Shown piece by piece: positions 1 through 9,187 of a stretch of DNA of 64,000 nt; position 1 is the first letter of the stretch; each line of letters begins with the position of its first letter. Source of the stretch: Streptococcus oralis (GTDB lineage: Bacteria > Bacillota > Bacilli > Lactobacillales > Streptococcaceae); contig NZ_CP066059.1 in assembly GCF_016127915.1 (NCBI RefSeq), forward strand, positions 310,001-374,000, read 5' to 3'. The position numbers were made by a program, and so were the translations under genes. The notes under the pieces were generated by a model. The model had not been told where the DNA came from. It searched no databases and saw only the letters and a list, made by a program, of their open reading frames with translations.

Positions 1-330
1 GCTAGAACCATTGATAATGGTCGTTACCACATGTTAGAAAATCTCTGTGAACTGCCATTCAACCCAAGTGCCCAACGTGTCATCACCAAAGGCTACCTTA
101 ATCTTCAAAATCGAACCAATCTCTTGACGATTGAAGAAATCCAACCAAATGAATGGGTGGACTTCAAGCTAGAGCTTCAACCAACTATCTACAAACTTAA
201 AGAAGGAGATACTCTCCGTTTGGTTCTCTACACAACAGACTTTGAGATTACAATTCGAGATAATACAGACTATCAGTTGACTATTGATTTAGCACAGTCT
301 AGTCTTATCCTACCTTGTCAAAAGGTATAA
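1..330 (+). CDS. pepX: Xaa-Pro dipeptidyl-peptidase PepX, C-terminal end (5' partial)
   Basis: The frame is open from base 1 ([10 protein letters not shown]...) to TAA at 328-330, so only the last 109 residues of a gene starting outside the window are seen. The segment matches my memory of the C-terminal beta-sandwich of streptococcal PepX ([39 protein letters not shown]). PepX is a cytoplasmic serine peptidase that removes X-Pro dipeptides from casein-type or host peptides. The catalytic domain lies upstream and cannot be checked. A degraded second copy of this same tail follows immediately. Confidence 0.85.
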   Translation, partial: ARTIDNGRYHMLENLCELPFNPSAQRVITKGYLNLQNRTNLLTIEEIQPNEWVDFKLELQPTIYKLKEGDTLRLVLYTTDFEITIRDNTDYQLTIDLAQSSLILPCQKV

Positions 331-840
331 TCTACCAGACTTTCAATATGGAAGGATTCAAAGGAAAAGTCAATGAATTTGACCATTGAACTTCCTATAA
401 CCAAAGTTTTCCACTTGAACAGTCGAATCAAACATAAACTTTGTATCAAATTCAGTTCATCTAAAAGCATTTTAGAACCCCTAGATAGAACTTGGACAAA
501 AGATACTCCCTCTAACCAACATGTGTAACCATTTATCATACACGCTACCAGACCACATGTTGGAAATCTCTGTGAATTACATTTAGAGTAAATTCACAAA
601 ACGCCGTGACAAAAAGCTACCCAAATTGAATGATTCACTGTCATTAAAGAACATCAATGTAGATGAACGGATTGCTACCCAGTTTATCTGCACGCAACTA
701 GTGACAAGTTAAAAGAAGGAGAATCTCTCCATCTAGTTCTTTATCTTACTAACTTTGAAATCATCATACGTGACAATACCGCCTACCACCCGACTGACGT
801 TATCGTTCAGTCCACGCTACTGTACCTTGTAAAAGGAGTA
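331..840 (+). pseudogene. Decayed duplicate of the pepX 3' end
   Basis: This 510-base stretch has no long intact frame. Its second half repeats the intact pepX tail at DNA level. Bases 541-580 resemble 20-60 (ccacatgtt-gaaa-tctctgtgaa). Bases 712-838 follow 206-328 closely (aaagaaggaga, tctcc, gttctttat, tttgaaatcatcatacgtgacaatac cf. tttgagattacaattcgagataatac). The copy is broken by in-frame stops (585-587 and about 708-710) and indels. The first part, 331-540, reads in short pieces that look like the preceding PepX segment (NMEGFKGKVNEFD), also with stops. I infer a remnant of a tandem pepX copy left by unequal recombination. It probably makes no protein, but the argR Shine-Dalgarno lies at its end. 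Confidence 0.7.
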
Positions 841-848
841 CTTACTTT

Positions 849-1319
849 ATGAACAAATCCGAACACAGACACCAACTTATCCGCGCCCTCGTTTCAAAAA
901 ACAAAATCCATACACAAGCTGAATTACAAGCCTTATTAGCGGAAAATGATATCCAAGTTACTCAGGCTACCTTATCACGCGATATCAAAACCATGAACCT
1001 TTCAAAAGTGCGCGAAGAGGATAATTCTTATTATGTGCTAAATACAGGCTCTATCTCCAAGTGGGAAAAACGTCTTGAAAACTATATGGAAGACGCTCTT
1101 GTTATGCTGCGTCCTGTGCAACACCAGGTTATTTTGAAAACTTTACCCGGTTTAGCCCAATCATTTGGATCTGTAATTGATTCCTTGGCCTTTCCTGATG
1201 TCGTTGCAACCCTTTGTGGAGACGATGTCTGCATGATTATCTGTGAAGATGCTGCAAAAGCGCAGGCTTGTTTTGAGAGTCTTAAAAAATATGCGCCGCC
1301 ATTTTTCTTTAGTGAATAA
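849..1319 (+). CDS. argR: ArgR/AhrC-family arginine-responsive regulator
   Basis: 156 residues, the usual ArgR length. The N-terminal winged helix-turn-helix covers about residues 1-70, with recognition segment [12 protein letters not shown] at 40-51. The C-terminal oligomerisation and arginine-binding domain ends with the family signature GDD followed by a beta strand ([13 protein letters not shown], about 123-135). Family members bind ARG operators as hexamers with arginine to control arginine synthesis, uptake or catabolism. Streptococci usually carry several paralogues and I cannot say which one this is. The start ATG has an AAGGAG ten bases upstream. The gene stands alone between the pepX remnant and a bidirectional terminator, with no arginine genes nearby. 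Confidence 0.9.
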   Translation: MNKSEHRHQLIRALVSKNKIHTQAELQALLAENDIQVTQATLSRDIKTMNLSKVREEDNSYYVLNTGSISKWEKRLENYMEDALVMLRPVQHQVILKTLPGLAQSFGSVIDSLAFPDVVATLCGDDVCMIICEDAAKAQACFESLKKYAPPFFFSE

Positions 1320-1326
1320 AACAAAT

Positions 1327-1356
1327 CCCGTGATTAAAAGATCACGGGAATTTTTT
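1327..1356. terminator. Bidirectional terminator between argR and the obg operon
   Basis: The 8-bp inverted repeat cccgtgat/atcacggg (1327-1334 and 1341-1348) has a six-base loop, followed by ttttttattt on the plus strand and preceded by aaat for the minus strand. It lies 8 bases after the argR stop. Its T-run contains the stop codon of the convergent 54-aa gene. Confidence 0.85.
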
Positions 1357-1519
1357 ATTTCTTTGACTGTGTTTCTTCTTTCTTTGTACGTGCCAATCGA
1401 AGATCACGTTTTGGATTGAGACGATTAAACAATTCTTCTAGTTTCTTTTCATTCCACACATCTGCTGCAGAAACAAAATTTCCATCTGCATCTCGGAATG
1501 ATATCGGTTTATCTCCCAT
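1355..1519 (-). CDS. Conserved small protein downstream of obg, 54 aa
   Basis: A 54-residue frame begins MGDKPISFRDADGNFVSA and ends in a lysine-rich tail (RTKKEETQSKK). It starts 9 bases after the obg stop with a clear AGGAG 7 bases before ATG, so it is probably translated as the last gene of the dnaG-obg run. I recognise no catalytic motif. The start (ISFRDADGNFVSAADVW) looks like a small folded module, and the tail is basic and probably disordered. Its stop codon sits inside the argR terminator T-run. The function is unknown. Position beside the GTPase Obg suggests, without proof, a ribosome- or growth-related role. Confidence 0.7.
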   Translation of the reverse strand: MGDKPISFRDADGNFVSAADVWNEKKLEELFNRLNPKRDLRLARTKKEETQSKK

Positions 1520-1528
1520 ATCAATCTC

Positions 1529-2839
1529 CTAATCTACAAATTCAAATTCAAATTTACCGATGCGAACCAAGTCGCCATCTTTAGCTCCGCGCGCACGAAG
1601 TGCTTCGTCAACCCCCATACCACGAAGCTGACGGGCAAACTTCATGACCGATTCGTCACGGTCAAAGTTGGTCATGTTAAAGAGTTTCATGAGTTTTTCA
1701 CCAGAAAGTACCCATGTCGCATCATCATCACGACTAATCTCAAAGGCTTTTTCTTCCTCGTCAAAGCCATAGTACGCCTCTTCTTCCATATCGGATTCAT
1801 CATAAATCGGGAATTCTGGAGTCTTGTCTAACAACTCGGCTGTCGCGTCCAAAAGTGTAGCCAACCCTTGCTTGGTCAATCCAGAAATAGGGAAGATAGC
1901 TGGAAGTTCCTCAAACTCGTCGTAGTTTGCTGCCAACTTTTCCTTGAAAGTTTTCAGATTTTCCTGACTTTCAGGCATATCCATCTTATTGGCTACGATG
2001 ATCTGCGGACGTTCCATGAGACGAAGGTTGTAGGATTCTAATTCCTTATTGATAGCAAGGTAATCCTCATAAGGATCACGTCCTTCGCTAGCTGACATAT
2101 CGATGACATGGAGGATAACTCGAGTACGTTCGATATGACGAAGAAACTGGGTTCCAAGACCAACCCCTTGACTAGCCCCTTCAATCAAACCTGGAAGGTC
2201 AGCTACTGCAAAAGATTCACCTGACTGCGTACGGACCATCCCTAGATTAGGCACAATGGTCGTAAAGTGGTAAGCACCGATTTTTGGCTTAGCTGAAGTG
2301 ATGACACTAAGCAAAGTTGACTTGCCGACAGATGGGAAACCGACTAGACCAACATCTGCTAAGATTTTCAATTCCAGTTGCAACTCACGTTCTTGCCCTG
2401 GTTCTCCATTCTCAGAGATTTCAGGTGCAGGATTTTTGGGAGTGGCAAAACGGATATTCCCACGACCACCTCGACCGCCATGAGCCACGATAAATTCTTG
2501 ACCATGTTCAATCAAGTCTGTAATGACTTTACCTGTTTCCGCATCACGTACAGTGGTCCCCTGTGGCACGCGAACACGAAGATCTTCCGCACCACGACCG
2601 TGCATTCCTTTGGTCATTCCTTTTTCACCGGAATCAGCCTTGAAATGACGGTTATAGCGGAAATCCATCAAGGTACGCAAGCCTTCGTCTACAACGAAAA
2701 CAATGTTACCGCCACGTCCACCATCACCACCCCAAGGACCGCCATTAGGGACATATTTTTCACGGCGAAAGGCAACCATGCCATCGCCACCATTACCAGC
2801 CTTGACCTTAATCTTAGCTGTATCTAAAAACATACTCAT
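1529..2839 (-). CDS. obg: Obg GTPase (ribosome assembly / stringent response)
   Basis: 436 residues with all three Obg domains in order. A glycine-rich Obg fold (about 1-158; [19 protein letters not shown]) is followed by a G domain with P-loop GFPSVGKST at 167-175, switch [11 protein letters not shown] and NKMD for guanine recognition. An acidic linker and the OCT domain (about 350-436) come last. Obg is an essential GTPase that binds the 50S subunit and links ribosome maturation to (p)ppGpp and growth. The start [15 protein letters not shown] matches family practice. It is the penultimate gene of a minus-strand run from dnaG. Confidence 0.97.
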   Translation of the reverse strand: MSMFLDTAKIKVKAGNGGDGMVAFRREKYVPNGGPWGGDGGRGGNIVFVVDEGLRTLMDFRYNRHFKADSGEKGMTKGMHGRGAEDLRVRVPQGTTVRDAETGKVITDLIEHGQEFIVAHGGRGGRGNIRFATPKNPAPEISENGEPGQERELQLELKILADVGLVGFPSVGKSTLLSVITSAKPKIGAYHFTTIVPNLGMVRTQSGESFAVADLPGLIEGASQGVGLGTQFLRHIERTRVILHVIDMSASEGRDPYEDYLAINKELESYNLRLMERPQIIVANKMDMPESQENLKTFKEKLAANYDEFEELPAIFPISGLTKQGLATLLDATAELLDKTPEFPIYDESDMEEEAYYGFDEEEKAFEISRDDDATWVLSGEKLMKLFNMTNFDRDESVMKFARQLRGMGVDEALRARGAKDGDLVRIGKFEFEFVD

Positions 2840-2910
2840 ATTTTCTTCTCACTTTAAAAAGGCTGGGGAGAACCCAGTCATTAGTTATTGTTTCTATCCT
2901 CGTAGCTTGC

Positions 2911-3045
2911 TTAGAATCTGCTAAAAGCTCCAAGCGCAGTTGCAAAGATACCAGCAAGGGTTACAAACAACATGATGAGCACGACAACAAGCGTCACCTT
3001 TTCAAACAAAGTTTTTTTACGTTTTCCGTTATCTCCAAAAGCCAT
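2911..3045 (-). CDS. DUF4044-type small membrane protein, 44 aa
   Basis: A 44-residue frame, MAFGDNGKRKKTLFEKVTLV then a hydrophobic stretch to ...GAFSRF, in the spacer upstream of obg. A basic cytoplasmic start (GKRKKT) and one membrane helix (about 17-38) match the short Firmicute DUF4044 family as I remember it. An AAGGAGA lies just before the ATG. It lies between the PspC-domain gene (30 bases upstream) and obg (71 bases downstream). The function is not known, and the conserved position argues that it is real. Confidence 0.8.
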   Translation of the reverse strand: MAFGDNGKRKKTLFEKVTLVVVLIMLFVTLAGIFATALGAFSRF

Positions 3046-3074
3046 AACTTCTCCTTTTTCTATATAATTCTAAT

Positions 3075-3263
3075 TTAATATTCTGTCGAAACTGGTGCAA
3101 CCACCCATAAAATGATGTAAGCAAGGATTCCTGCTCCATAACAAAATGCAAGAACACCCCAAACAACACGAACAATTGTTGGGTCAATATCAAAATAATG
3201 GGCAACTCCTGCACATACTCCACCAATTTTTTGATCTTTCCCGCTTCTCATTAATTTTTTCAT
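3075..3263 (-). CDS. PspC-domain small membrane protein
   Basis: 62 residues forming a single PspC domain: a basic start (MKKLMRSGKDQKIGGVCAGV), the typical GGVCAGVAHYFDIDPTIVRV segment (about 14-33) and one or two hydrophobic helices to the C-terminus. Stand-alone PspC proteins in Firmicutes sit in the membrane and several take part in LiaFSR-type or other envelope-stress sensing. That role is only inferred here. It lies 20 bases after the lipid glycosyltransferase gene, which fits an envelope-related operon. An AGGAAGA ribosome site precedes the ATG. Confidence 0.85.
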   Translation of the reverse strand: MKKLMRSGKDQKIGGVCAGVAHYFDIDPTIVRVVWGVLAFCYGAGILAYIILWVVAPVSTEY

Positions 3264-3283
3264 TTTTTCTTCCTCTTATTCTA

Positions 3284-4609
3284 TTATTTGAATTCGTCTC
3301 TCCAATAATCTCTGATGCTAGACAATTGTTTTCGAGACGCTCTTAAAATACGCTTGGATTCTTTTACTGGGCTTGTAATAGCCTGTTGAGGTAGATAGAG
3401 AATCGTTTTTAAGAAGCGTTGACTGACAGGTTGTCCATCATGTAACTCATGTTCAAAGTTATTTGAGATAATAGCATCAAGGTAAAACTCATGAACTCGT
3501 TTCCCAAAATTTTCAGCCGAAATCTCGTACAACTTATTCGCCAACTTTTGTTCAGACATATCAGGAGTAGCGATCAAGGCTTCAAGGATAGCTCCTGCAA
3601 GCTCTCGTTCCCCATAGTAGAGGGTCCCAAACATTTTATCATTGATCAGATTTTCAAGATAGGGGTTGCCATGAGCAATAACAGGTGTTCCACTGGCTAG
3701 ACTTTCTAGATAGGTTAAGCCCTGAGTTTCACTCGTAGAGGCTGAAATAAAGAAATCAGCTGCCTTATAGTACAAGGCTGTTTCACTTGGAGCAATCATA
3801 CCTGTAAAAATCACATGTTTTTGTATGTTTAATTTCCCTGCTTGTTCTTTCAGACTGTCCAGATAAGGTCCGTCTCCAGCAACAACCAACTTTACCTTGT
3901 CTTCTTCTTTCAAAACCTGCGCAAAGGCAGCTAAGACTGCTTGGATATTCTTCTCATAAGAAATACGCGAAAGACTCAGCAGCATTTTCTCACCTTCCTG
4001 AATACCTAACTTCGAACGAAGCTCTTGTAAGTTTTCCTCTTTGATCTCAGGTCGTTCAAACTTAGCCAACTCAATTCCAGTTGGGATGACACGCTTTTCA
4101 ACCTTGACTTTGTATTTAGATAAAAGGTCACGAACAATTTCACTAGGGCAAATCACGCCATCTACATCATGAAGGAAGCCACGCACCAAATATTTCACCA
4201 TACTCGGACGAATTAGCATGCCCTTAGCAATGTAATGCACATAGTCTTCATACTGAGTATGGTAGGTATGAATAACTGGAATTTTCAATTCTCTCGCAAT
4301 CCAAATCCCTAACAAACCAAGCGAAAATTCTGTCTGGGTATGAATGATATCGAGTTGATACTGCTTGGCAATTTCAAGCGCCTTTGTAAAACCACGGTAG
4401 GCAAATCGTCGATCCTTAAATGCAAAGAAAGGGACACTCGGAATGCGAATAATTTGCCAATCCTCGTATCGGTTTACGTCTTTATCAGTTGTTGTAAAGA
4501 TAAAAACTGCATGCCCCTGCTTTTCAAGCTCAGTTTTCAAAGTCCGAATACTAGTCGCGACCCCGGAAACCTGAGGGAAATAGGTATCTGTAAATAAACC
4601 AATTCGCAT
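3284..4609 (-). CDS. GT4 glycosyltransferase, probable glucosyl-diacylglycerol synthase
   Basis: 441 residues of a GT-B, GT4-family retaining glycosyltransferase. The N-terminal acceptor domain opens MRIGLFTDTYFPQVSGVATS, typical of lipid glycosyltransferases. The donor domain has SRISYEKN (about 214-221), AGDGP (244-248) and the EX7E pair E294/E302 (SETQGLTYLES). The C-terminal 50 residues are rich in basic and aromatic residues, suiting monotopic membrane binding. In pneumococci the gene next to cpoA makes alpha-glucosyl-diacylglycerol, which CpoA extends; I transfer that role by synteny. It starts 8 bases after the cpoA stop. The donor sugar cannot be read from sequence. Confidence 0.85.
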   Translation of the reverse strand: MRIGLFTDTYFPQVSGVATSIRTLKTELEKQGHAVFIFTTTDKDVNRYEDWQIIRIPSVPFFAFKDRRFAYRGFTKALEIAKQYQLDIIHTQTEFSLGLLGIWIARELKIPVIHTYHTQYEDYVHYIAKGMLIRPSMVKYLVRGFLHDVDGVICPSEIVRDLLSKYKVKVEKRVIPTGIELAKFERPEIKEENLQELRSKLGIQEGEKMLLSLSRISYEKNIQAVLAAFAQVLKEEDKVKLVVAGDGPYLDSLKEQAGKLNIQKHVIFTGMIAPSETALYYKAADFFISASTSETQGLTYLESLASGTPVIAHGNPYLENLINDKMFGTLYYGERELAGAILEALIATPDMSEQKLANKLYEISAENFGKRVHEFYLDAIISNNFEHELHDGQPVSQRFLKTILYLPQQAITSPVKESKRILRASRKQLSSIRDYWRDEFK

Positions 4610-4617
4610 AAATTACC

Positions 4618-5661
4618 TCACTTTTTGCCCAAAGCGGCCTGTTCTCGATAAAATTTTAACCAGATTTCCAACAAATGCTCCTCAGAGTACTCTTTGGAGA
4701 TCTCGCGAGCTTTTTCTTTCAAGTCTTTTAAGGCTTCAGGATCATTCTTGTATTCTAAGATTGCTTCTCTCATCTCGGAAACATCACTTGTAGCACGATA
4801 ATTCCCATCAAGAATAACCTTATAGAGATCTAAATCCCTTAGCATAATCGGTGCTTCACAACTAGCTGCCTCTAAGATGGTCATAGGGAATAATTCATTA
4901 TAACTTGGTAGCAAGAACAGATCCGCCATAGCGTAAAGTTCCCGCATCCGTTCTGGTGACACAATTCCAGGGAAAATAAGATTTTTTGGTGGATTGTCCA
5001 TAATCTTCTTGTAGCGTTCATAACCATCTGTCATCCCACCAAATGAAAAACCACCTGCCCAGATAAATGTAATTTCTGGCAATTCTTCAGCAAGACGAAT
5101 AAAATCATCAATTCCTTTACGTTTCTGAACCTGACCCGCACCGATTACGACAAACTGATCTTCCGCGAGATCCATTTCCTTCCGGAGTTGTGCAACTTGT
5201 TCAGCTGGTAATGGATGCCATTTTTCTTTGTTTACAAAATTTGGAATATAAGTTACTTTTTCACGCGGAATACCAGCAGCCACTAAATCCTCGATAAACA
5301 TGGGATTGACCACCACCAAGTGTTCCATTCGATTGTAAAAAGAAAAAACATAGCGTTTGACAATTCCTTTTAGGAAAAATGGAATCTTCAAACTCCCCTC
5401 AAGCGTATCAGGCAAAAAATGCACATAGCCAATTTTTCTCCCAGAGCGTTTCTTTTGGAAAGTAGATAAATAATAGGGGAAATCAATGGTATGAAAGTGA
5501 GTTACATCCGCTTCTACAGGAAGATTCTCTGTAACAATCAACTGGTCTTTGGCATCACGGTGAAGGAGACTAACCAATTCTCGATAAGCTCCTGACACTC
5601 CTTGACCAGCTACTTTTTCACTTGAACTCAGCATATTAATACGCAATTTTTCGTTTTCCAT
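4618..5661 (-). CDS. cpoA: CpoA, GT4 galactosyl-glucosyl-diacylglycerol synthase
   Basis: 347 residues from MENEKLRINMLSS, the length I remember for pneumococcal CpoA. The frame can be extended three codons upstream, but that ATG lies inside the -10 box at 5669-5674, so I use 5661. The GT-B fold shows HFLPDTLEGSLKIP in the acceptor half, GAGQVQKRKGIDDF at the donor nucleotide loop and EX7E in SYNELFPMTILEA. CpoA adds galactose to glucosyl-diacylglycerol, and mutations alter beta-lactam susceptibility and competence in S. pneumoniae. The glucosyl-DAG synthase gene follows after 8 bases. The ATG has no usable Shine-Dalgarno and may begin the transcript. Confidence 0.9.
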   Translation of the reverse strand: MENEKLRINMLSSSEKVAGQGVSGAYRELVSLLHRDAKDQLIVTENLPVEADVTHFHTIDFPYYLSTFQKKRSGRKIGYVHFLPDTLEGSLKIPFFLKGIVKRYVFSFYNRMEHLVVVNPMFIEDLVAAGIPREKVTYIPNFVNKEKWHPLPAEQVAQLRKEMDLAEDQFVVIGAGQVQKRKGIDDFIRLAEELPEITFIWAGGFSFGGMTDGYERYKKIMDNPPKNLIFPGIVSPERMRELYAMADLFLLPSYNELFPMTILEAASCEAPIMLRDLDLYKVILDGNYRATSDVSEMREAILEYKNDPEALKDLKEKAREISKEYSEEHLLEIWLKFYREQAALGKK

Positions 5662-5668
5662 ACCTTCC

Positions 5669-5674
5669 ATTATA
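5669..5674 (-). promoter_or_regulatory. Extended -10 promoter directly upstream of cpoA
   Basis: Read on the minus strand, ATGGTATAATGG contains a TGn extended -10 with a perfect TATAAT. A -35 is poor (CTGATT at 17 bp). Seven bases separate TATAAT from the cpoA ATG, so the predicted transcription start falls at or beside the initiation codon. Confidence 0.6.
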
Positions 5675-5709
5675 CCATTTTATTTCCAGAAAATCAGCAA
5701 AAGAAAGAA

Positions 5710-5758
5710 GAGACCAAAGGAAAAAGGATAAAATTACCTTATTTTCCAATCGTCTCTC
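5710..5758 (-). terminator. Probable terminator after the DUF59 gene
   Basis: Outer stem agagac/gtctct (5710-5715, 5753-5758) encloses ggaaaa/ttttcc. An A-rich run on the plus-strand left side gives a U-rich 3' end on the minus strand. It separates dnaG-rpoD-DUF59 from cpoA, which has its own promoter. Confidence 0.55.
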
Positions 5759-5774
5759 TCATTTTTCTTAGTCT

Positions 5775-6104
5775 TTATTTAATTCCTAGGGCGATACGCG
5801 CGTATCGGCTCATTTTTTCAACCGTCCAAGCTGGATACCAGACCAATTTAACTTCGGTATTGGTTACCTCAGGCACATCTGTCATCGCATCATGTATCTG
5901 ATCTGTCAAAAGGTCAGCCAGCGGGCAGCCCATAGTTGTCAAGGTCATATCAATTTCAGTGTGACCTGTCTCACCATCAAAACGAATTTCATAAATCAAA
6001 CCTAGGTTGACAATATCAATCCCCAACTCAGGGTCGATGACTTCTTCCAAAGCATTTAAAATGCGTGTTTTGATCGTTTCAATTTGCTCTTCTGTATAAG
6101 CCAT
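5775..6104 (-). CDS. DUF59/MIP18-family iron-sulfur assembly protein (SufT-like)
   Basis: 109 residues from MAYTEEQIETIK. Longer GTG and ATG starts exist 12 and 6 bases upstream, but GAGG is correctly spaced for this ATG. It carries the DUF59 signature DPELGIDIVNLGLIYEI near the N-terminus and the conserved cysteine in TTMGCPLADLL. Homologues (SufT, PaaD-like, human MIP18) help load Fe-S clusters onto target proteins. It directly follows rpoD (14-base gap) and precedes a terminator. Which Fe-S proteins it serves cannot be read here. Confidence 0.9.
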   Translation of the reverse strand: MAYTEEQIETIKTRILNALEEVIDPELGIDIVNLGLIYEIRFDGETGHTEIDMTLTTMGCPLADLLTDQIHDAMTDVPEVTNTEVKLVWYPAWTVEKMSRYARIALGIK

Positions 6105-6118
6105 GTTCATCCTCACTC

Positions 6119-7228
6119 TTAATCTTCAATAAAATCACGAAGCGGTTTGCTGCGACTTGGTTGGCGCAATTTTCTCAAAGCCTTGGCCTCGATCTGACGG
6201 ATACGCTCACGAGTCACGTTAAAGACTTTCCCAACATCTTCAAGAGTACGCATTTTCCCATCATCTAGTCCGAAACGCAAGCGCAAGACGTTTTCTTCAC
6301 GGTCTGTAAGAGTATCCAAAACTTCATCCAACTGCTCACGCAAAACGATACGAGTTGTGTAGTCTACTGGATTTTCAATCACTTCGTCTTCGATAAAGTC
6401 TCCAAGATGGCTATCGTCCTCTTCACCAATTGGTGTTTCAAGCGATACAGGCTCTTGGGCGATTTTCAAGATTTCACGCACCTTGTCAGGTGTCATATCC
6501 ATACGCTCAGCGATTTGTTCAGGTGTTGGATCTTGCCCCAATTCTTGAAGGAGATTCCGCTGTTCACGGACAAGCTTGTTAATGGTTTCAACCATGTGAA
6601 CAGGGATACGAATAGTGCGGGCCTGGTCAGCGATGGCACGAGTGATTGCCTGACGAATCCACCAAGTTGCATAAGTTGAGAACTTAAATCCTTTAGAGTA
6701 GTCAAACTTATCCACTGCCTTCATCAAGCCCATGTTGCCTTCTTGGATCAAGTCAAGAAATTGCATACCACGCCCTACGTAGCGCTTAGCAATCGAAACC
6801 ACCAAACGAAGGTTGGCTTCTGCAAGACGTTGTTTGGCTTCGATATCACCTGCTTCAACTGCTAATGCCAATTCTTTTTCCTCTTCATTGGTCAAGAGAG
6901 GAACGACCCCGATTTCCTTCAAATACATACGGACAGGGTCATTGACCTTGGCAGAAGTTGAGCCAATCAAGTCCTCATCACTGAGTTCTGGTTCTTCTTC
7001 TGCACTAAGAACACGCGCGCTTGGATTTCCTTCGTTATCTGTGATAGAAATTCCAGCATCCTGAATCCGTTGCAAAAGGTCTTCAATGCCGTCTGCATCA
7101 AGGGCAAACGGAATAACCAGACTTGAATTGATTTCGTCATCTGTTGCTGTTCCTGTTTTTTTGTGGTTACGGATAAAGTCTGCTACTTGCACATCAAATG
7201 TCGTTACTTCTTTTTGTTTTGTTGCCAT
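6119..7228 (-). CDS. rpoD: Primary sigma factor RpoD (sigma-A)
   Basis: 369 residues, the normal length for streptococcal sigma-A. Region 1.1 is short. Region 2 contains the -10 reading and melting helices ([24 protein letters not shown]), region 3 follows, and region 4.2 has the -35-binding helix-turn-helix ([28 protein letters not shown], about 328-355). It directs RNA polymerase to housekeeping promoters. It lies 2 bases after dnaG, the conserved macromolecular synthesis arrangement, and depends on the dnaG promoter. GGAG five bases before ATG supports the start. Confidence 0.98.
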   Translation of the reverse strand: MATKQKEVTTFDVQVADFIRNHKKTGTATDDEINSSLVIPFALDADGIEDLLQRIQDAGISITDNEGNPSARVLSAEEEPELSDEDLIGSTSAKVNDPVRMYLKEIGVVPLLTNEEEKELALAVEAGDIEAKQRLAEANLRLVVSIAKRYVGRGMQFLDLIQEGNMGLMKAVDKFDYSKGFKFSTYATWWIRQAITRAIADQARTIRIPVHMVETINKLVREQRNLLQELGQDPTPEQIAERMDMTPDKVREILKIAQEPVSLETPIGEEDDSHLGDFIEDEVIENPVDYTTRIVLREQLDEVLDTLTDREENVLRLRFGLDDGKMRTLEDVGKVFNVTRERIRQIEAKALRKLRQPSRSKPLRDFIED

Positions 7229-7230
7229 TA

Positions 7231-8991
7231 TTACTCCATTCTTCTCTTTTGGGAAATCAATCGTTGCAATTCTTCCAAGGCTGTGTCTGTATCTCCTACA
7301 TGACTAGCTTCCTGCACTTTCTTTTTAATCCTTAAATTGTCCTTGCTGAGGAGGGCACGGTTTCGAGTCGCTTCGACTTCCGCTAGCTCTTGAGGCGACA
7401 TCTCAACTGGCAAATCCAAGCTAAGCACGTGGTACCAAGCATTTTCAACCTCAGGCGTCTGATGAGAAAGCTCCTCTGAGCCGATTTCTCCCTGCTCACT
7501 TAATAATTCGTAAAGAATTTGAAATTCTGGGGTATCAAAGAAAAAATCTTCTCTTAATCGGTAGTCATTTAGAACAACTGGATTCTCAGCCATCCTATAG
7601 AGGAGATGCGCCTCTGCTCTCATGACTGCTGTCAGTTGCCGCGTTACAGGTAAACTAATCGCTGCTGTAGGTTGCTCCTCTTTGGATCTTTCCTGTCTTT
7701 GAACAATGCGACTTTCATTTACAATCTGCTCCACCTGCTGGTAATCAAAGGAAGGTAGGTTATCCGCCAGAATGTGGATATAAGAATTCTGGGCAGTGAT
7801 AGACTTTTCTTTGGCGATTAGGGGCGCAATCTTTTCAATGAACTCGATTTGCGCCTGCAAGTTATCACTATTTTCTGGCTTGAGCTGGTGAATATAGAAC
7901 TCTATAGGACTGATCCGAGTCTTGGTTAAAAGGTAAGCCAGGTCTTCAGCAGAATTCTTTTGTAGATACTCATCTGGGTCCATGGCATCAGGTACTCGAA
8001 CAACCTCAACTGAGAAGTCTTTTAACTCCTCCAGAGCCTTGGCTGTTGCTGCCTGCCCTGCCTTGTCGCCATCATAGCTGAGAACTATCTTTTTGGTAAA
8101 ACGTTCGAGATGATCAACATGCTCCTTGCTCAGAGCTGTCCCCATGGAAGCCACAGCATTTTCTATACCAGCACGGTAGGCCGCAATCACATCCATAAAG
8201 CCTTCCATCAGGTAGAGCTCTGTAATCTTACCTGTTCCCTTTTTTGCCTTGTCCAAATGATACAATTCGTAACTCTTGTTAAAAATTGCAGTCGAACGAC
8301 TATTTTTATACTTAGCAGTCTGAGTATCCGTTTCTTGCCAAATACGACCTGAAAAGGCAATAACCTGCCCCTTGTCATTGGTCAATGGAAAGATGATCCG
8401 TCCGAAAAAGGTATCATAAAATTGATTACCATCTGACAGGTAAAACAGGCCAGAATCCAATAAATCCTTTTCCTCAAACTTGTCAGCCAAACGTTGATAG
8501 AGATAGGTTCTCTCTGCTGGAGCCAGTCCAATCTGGAAGTGCTTCAGAACATCATCTGTCAATCCGCGTTTGTAGAGATAAGCCCTTGCTTCTTCTCCCA
8601 TCTTAGTCGTCATGAGGATGGCATGGTAAAAACGGGCAGCTTCTTCATGCATATCATATAGAGCTTGATGAGGGGAAGCTTGTTGGGGACGAGACTGAAC
8701 AGGCATAGCTAGTTGAATACCGACACGCTCTCCTAAGAGCTGAACGGCTTCCATGAAAGACACGCCTTGGTATTCTTCGATAAACTTAAAGACATCTCCT
8801 GAACGCCCACATCCAAAACAGTGATAAAACTGCTTGTCTTCCACAACGTTGAAAGAGGGGGTCTTTTCACCATGAAAAGGACAGAGCCCTAAATAGTTCC
8901 GTCCAGCCTTCTGTAAAGAAATCACATCACCTATGACTTCCACAATGTTGGCATTGTTTTTGATTTCTTCAATGACTTGCTTGTCAACCAT
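7231..8991 (-). CDS. dnaG: DNA primase DnaG
   Basis: 586 residues from [12 protein letters not shown]. The reading frame extends five codons upstream, but that ATG overlaps the Shine-Dalgarno GGAGG, which is 8 bases from the chosen start. The N-terminal zinc ribbon has C37, H40, C58 and C61 (CPFH...CFGC). The TOPRIM polymerase core shows YLMEGFMDV and LSYDGDKAG. The C-terminal third is the DnaB-helicase interaction region, divergent as usual. Primase makes RNA primers at the replication fork. The gene heads the dnaG-rpoD operon under a clear sigma-A promoter at 9030-9058. Confidence 0.97.
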   Translation of the reverse strand: MVDKQVIEEIKNNANIVEVIGDVISLQKAGRNYLGLCPFHGEKTPSFNVVEDKQFYHCFGCGRSGDVFKFIEEYQGVSFMEAVQLLGERVGIQLAMPVQSRPQQASPHQALYDMHEEAARFYHAILMTTKMGEEARAYLYKRGLTDDVLKHFQIGLAPAERTYLYQRLADKFEEKDLLDSGLFYLSDGNQFYDTFFGRIIFPLTNDKGQVIAFSGRIWQETDTQTAKYKNSRSTAIFNKSYELYHLDKAKKGTGKITELYLMEGFMDVIAAYRAGIENAVASMGTALSKEHVDHLERFTKKIVLSYDGDKAGQAATAKALEELKDFSVEVVRVPDAMDPDEYLQKNSAEDLAYLLTKTRISPIEFYIHQLKPENSDNLQAQIEFIEKIAPLIAKEKSITAQNSYIHILADNLPSFDYQQVEQIVNESRIVQRQERSKEEQPTAAISLPVTRQLTAVMRAEAHLLYRMAENPVVLNDYRLREDFFFDTPEFQILYELLSEQGEIGSEELSHQTPEVENAWYHVLSLDLPVEMSPQELAEVEATRNRALLSKDNLRIKKKVQEASHVGDTDTALEELQRLISQKRRME

Positions 8992-9029
8992 ACACAATAC
9001 CTCCATCTTATCATAGTTTCACGTAAACT

Positions 9030-9058
9030 AGTATAGCTTATTTCTGAAAAAAAGTAAA
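9030..9058 (-). promoter_or_regulatory. Sigma-A promoter of the dnaG-rpoD operon
   Basis: Minus strand: -35 TTTACT (9053-9058), 17-bp spacer, -10 TATACT (9030-9035). A small inverted repeat TAGTTT-N5-AAACTA (9014-9030) overlaps the -10 end and the expected start site. It could be a leader hairpin or an operator. Confidence 0.75.
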
Positions 9059-9123
9059 CCATTTCATACGCTTTCCGTAATTCTCTTTGCCTTATTTTTC
9101 TAGATAGAAAGAGGAGATAAAAA

Positions 9124-9151
9124 ACTCAGAAACACTTCCATGTTTCTAAGT
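9124..9151 (-). terminator. Terminator of the TrpXYZ-type ABC operon
   Basis: Stem agaaaca/tgtttct (9128-9134, 9141-9147) is extended by act/agt across one mismatch. The left-hand plus-strand run ataaaaaa supplies the U-tract for minus-strand transcripts. It lies about 37 bases beyond the ATPase stop. Confidence 0.7.
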
Positions 9152-9187
9152 TAATCTTCACTATTTTTTGATGAAATACAGGCCCAT

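Noticed and set aside
318..539. 73-codon minus-strand frame in the pepX remnant
   Set aside because: It lacks family resemblance and ribosome site, and the plus-strand DNA is explained by the pepX duplicate.
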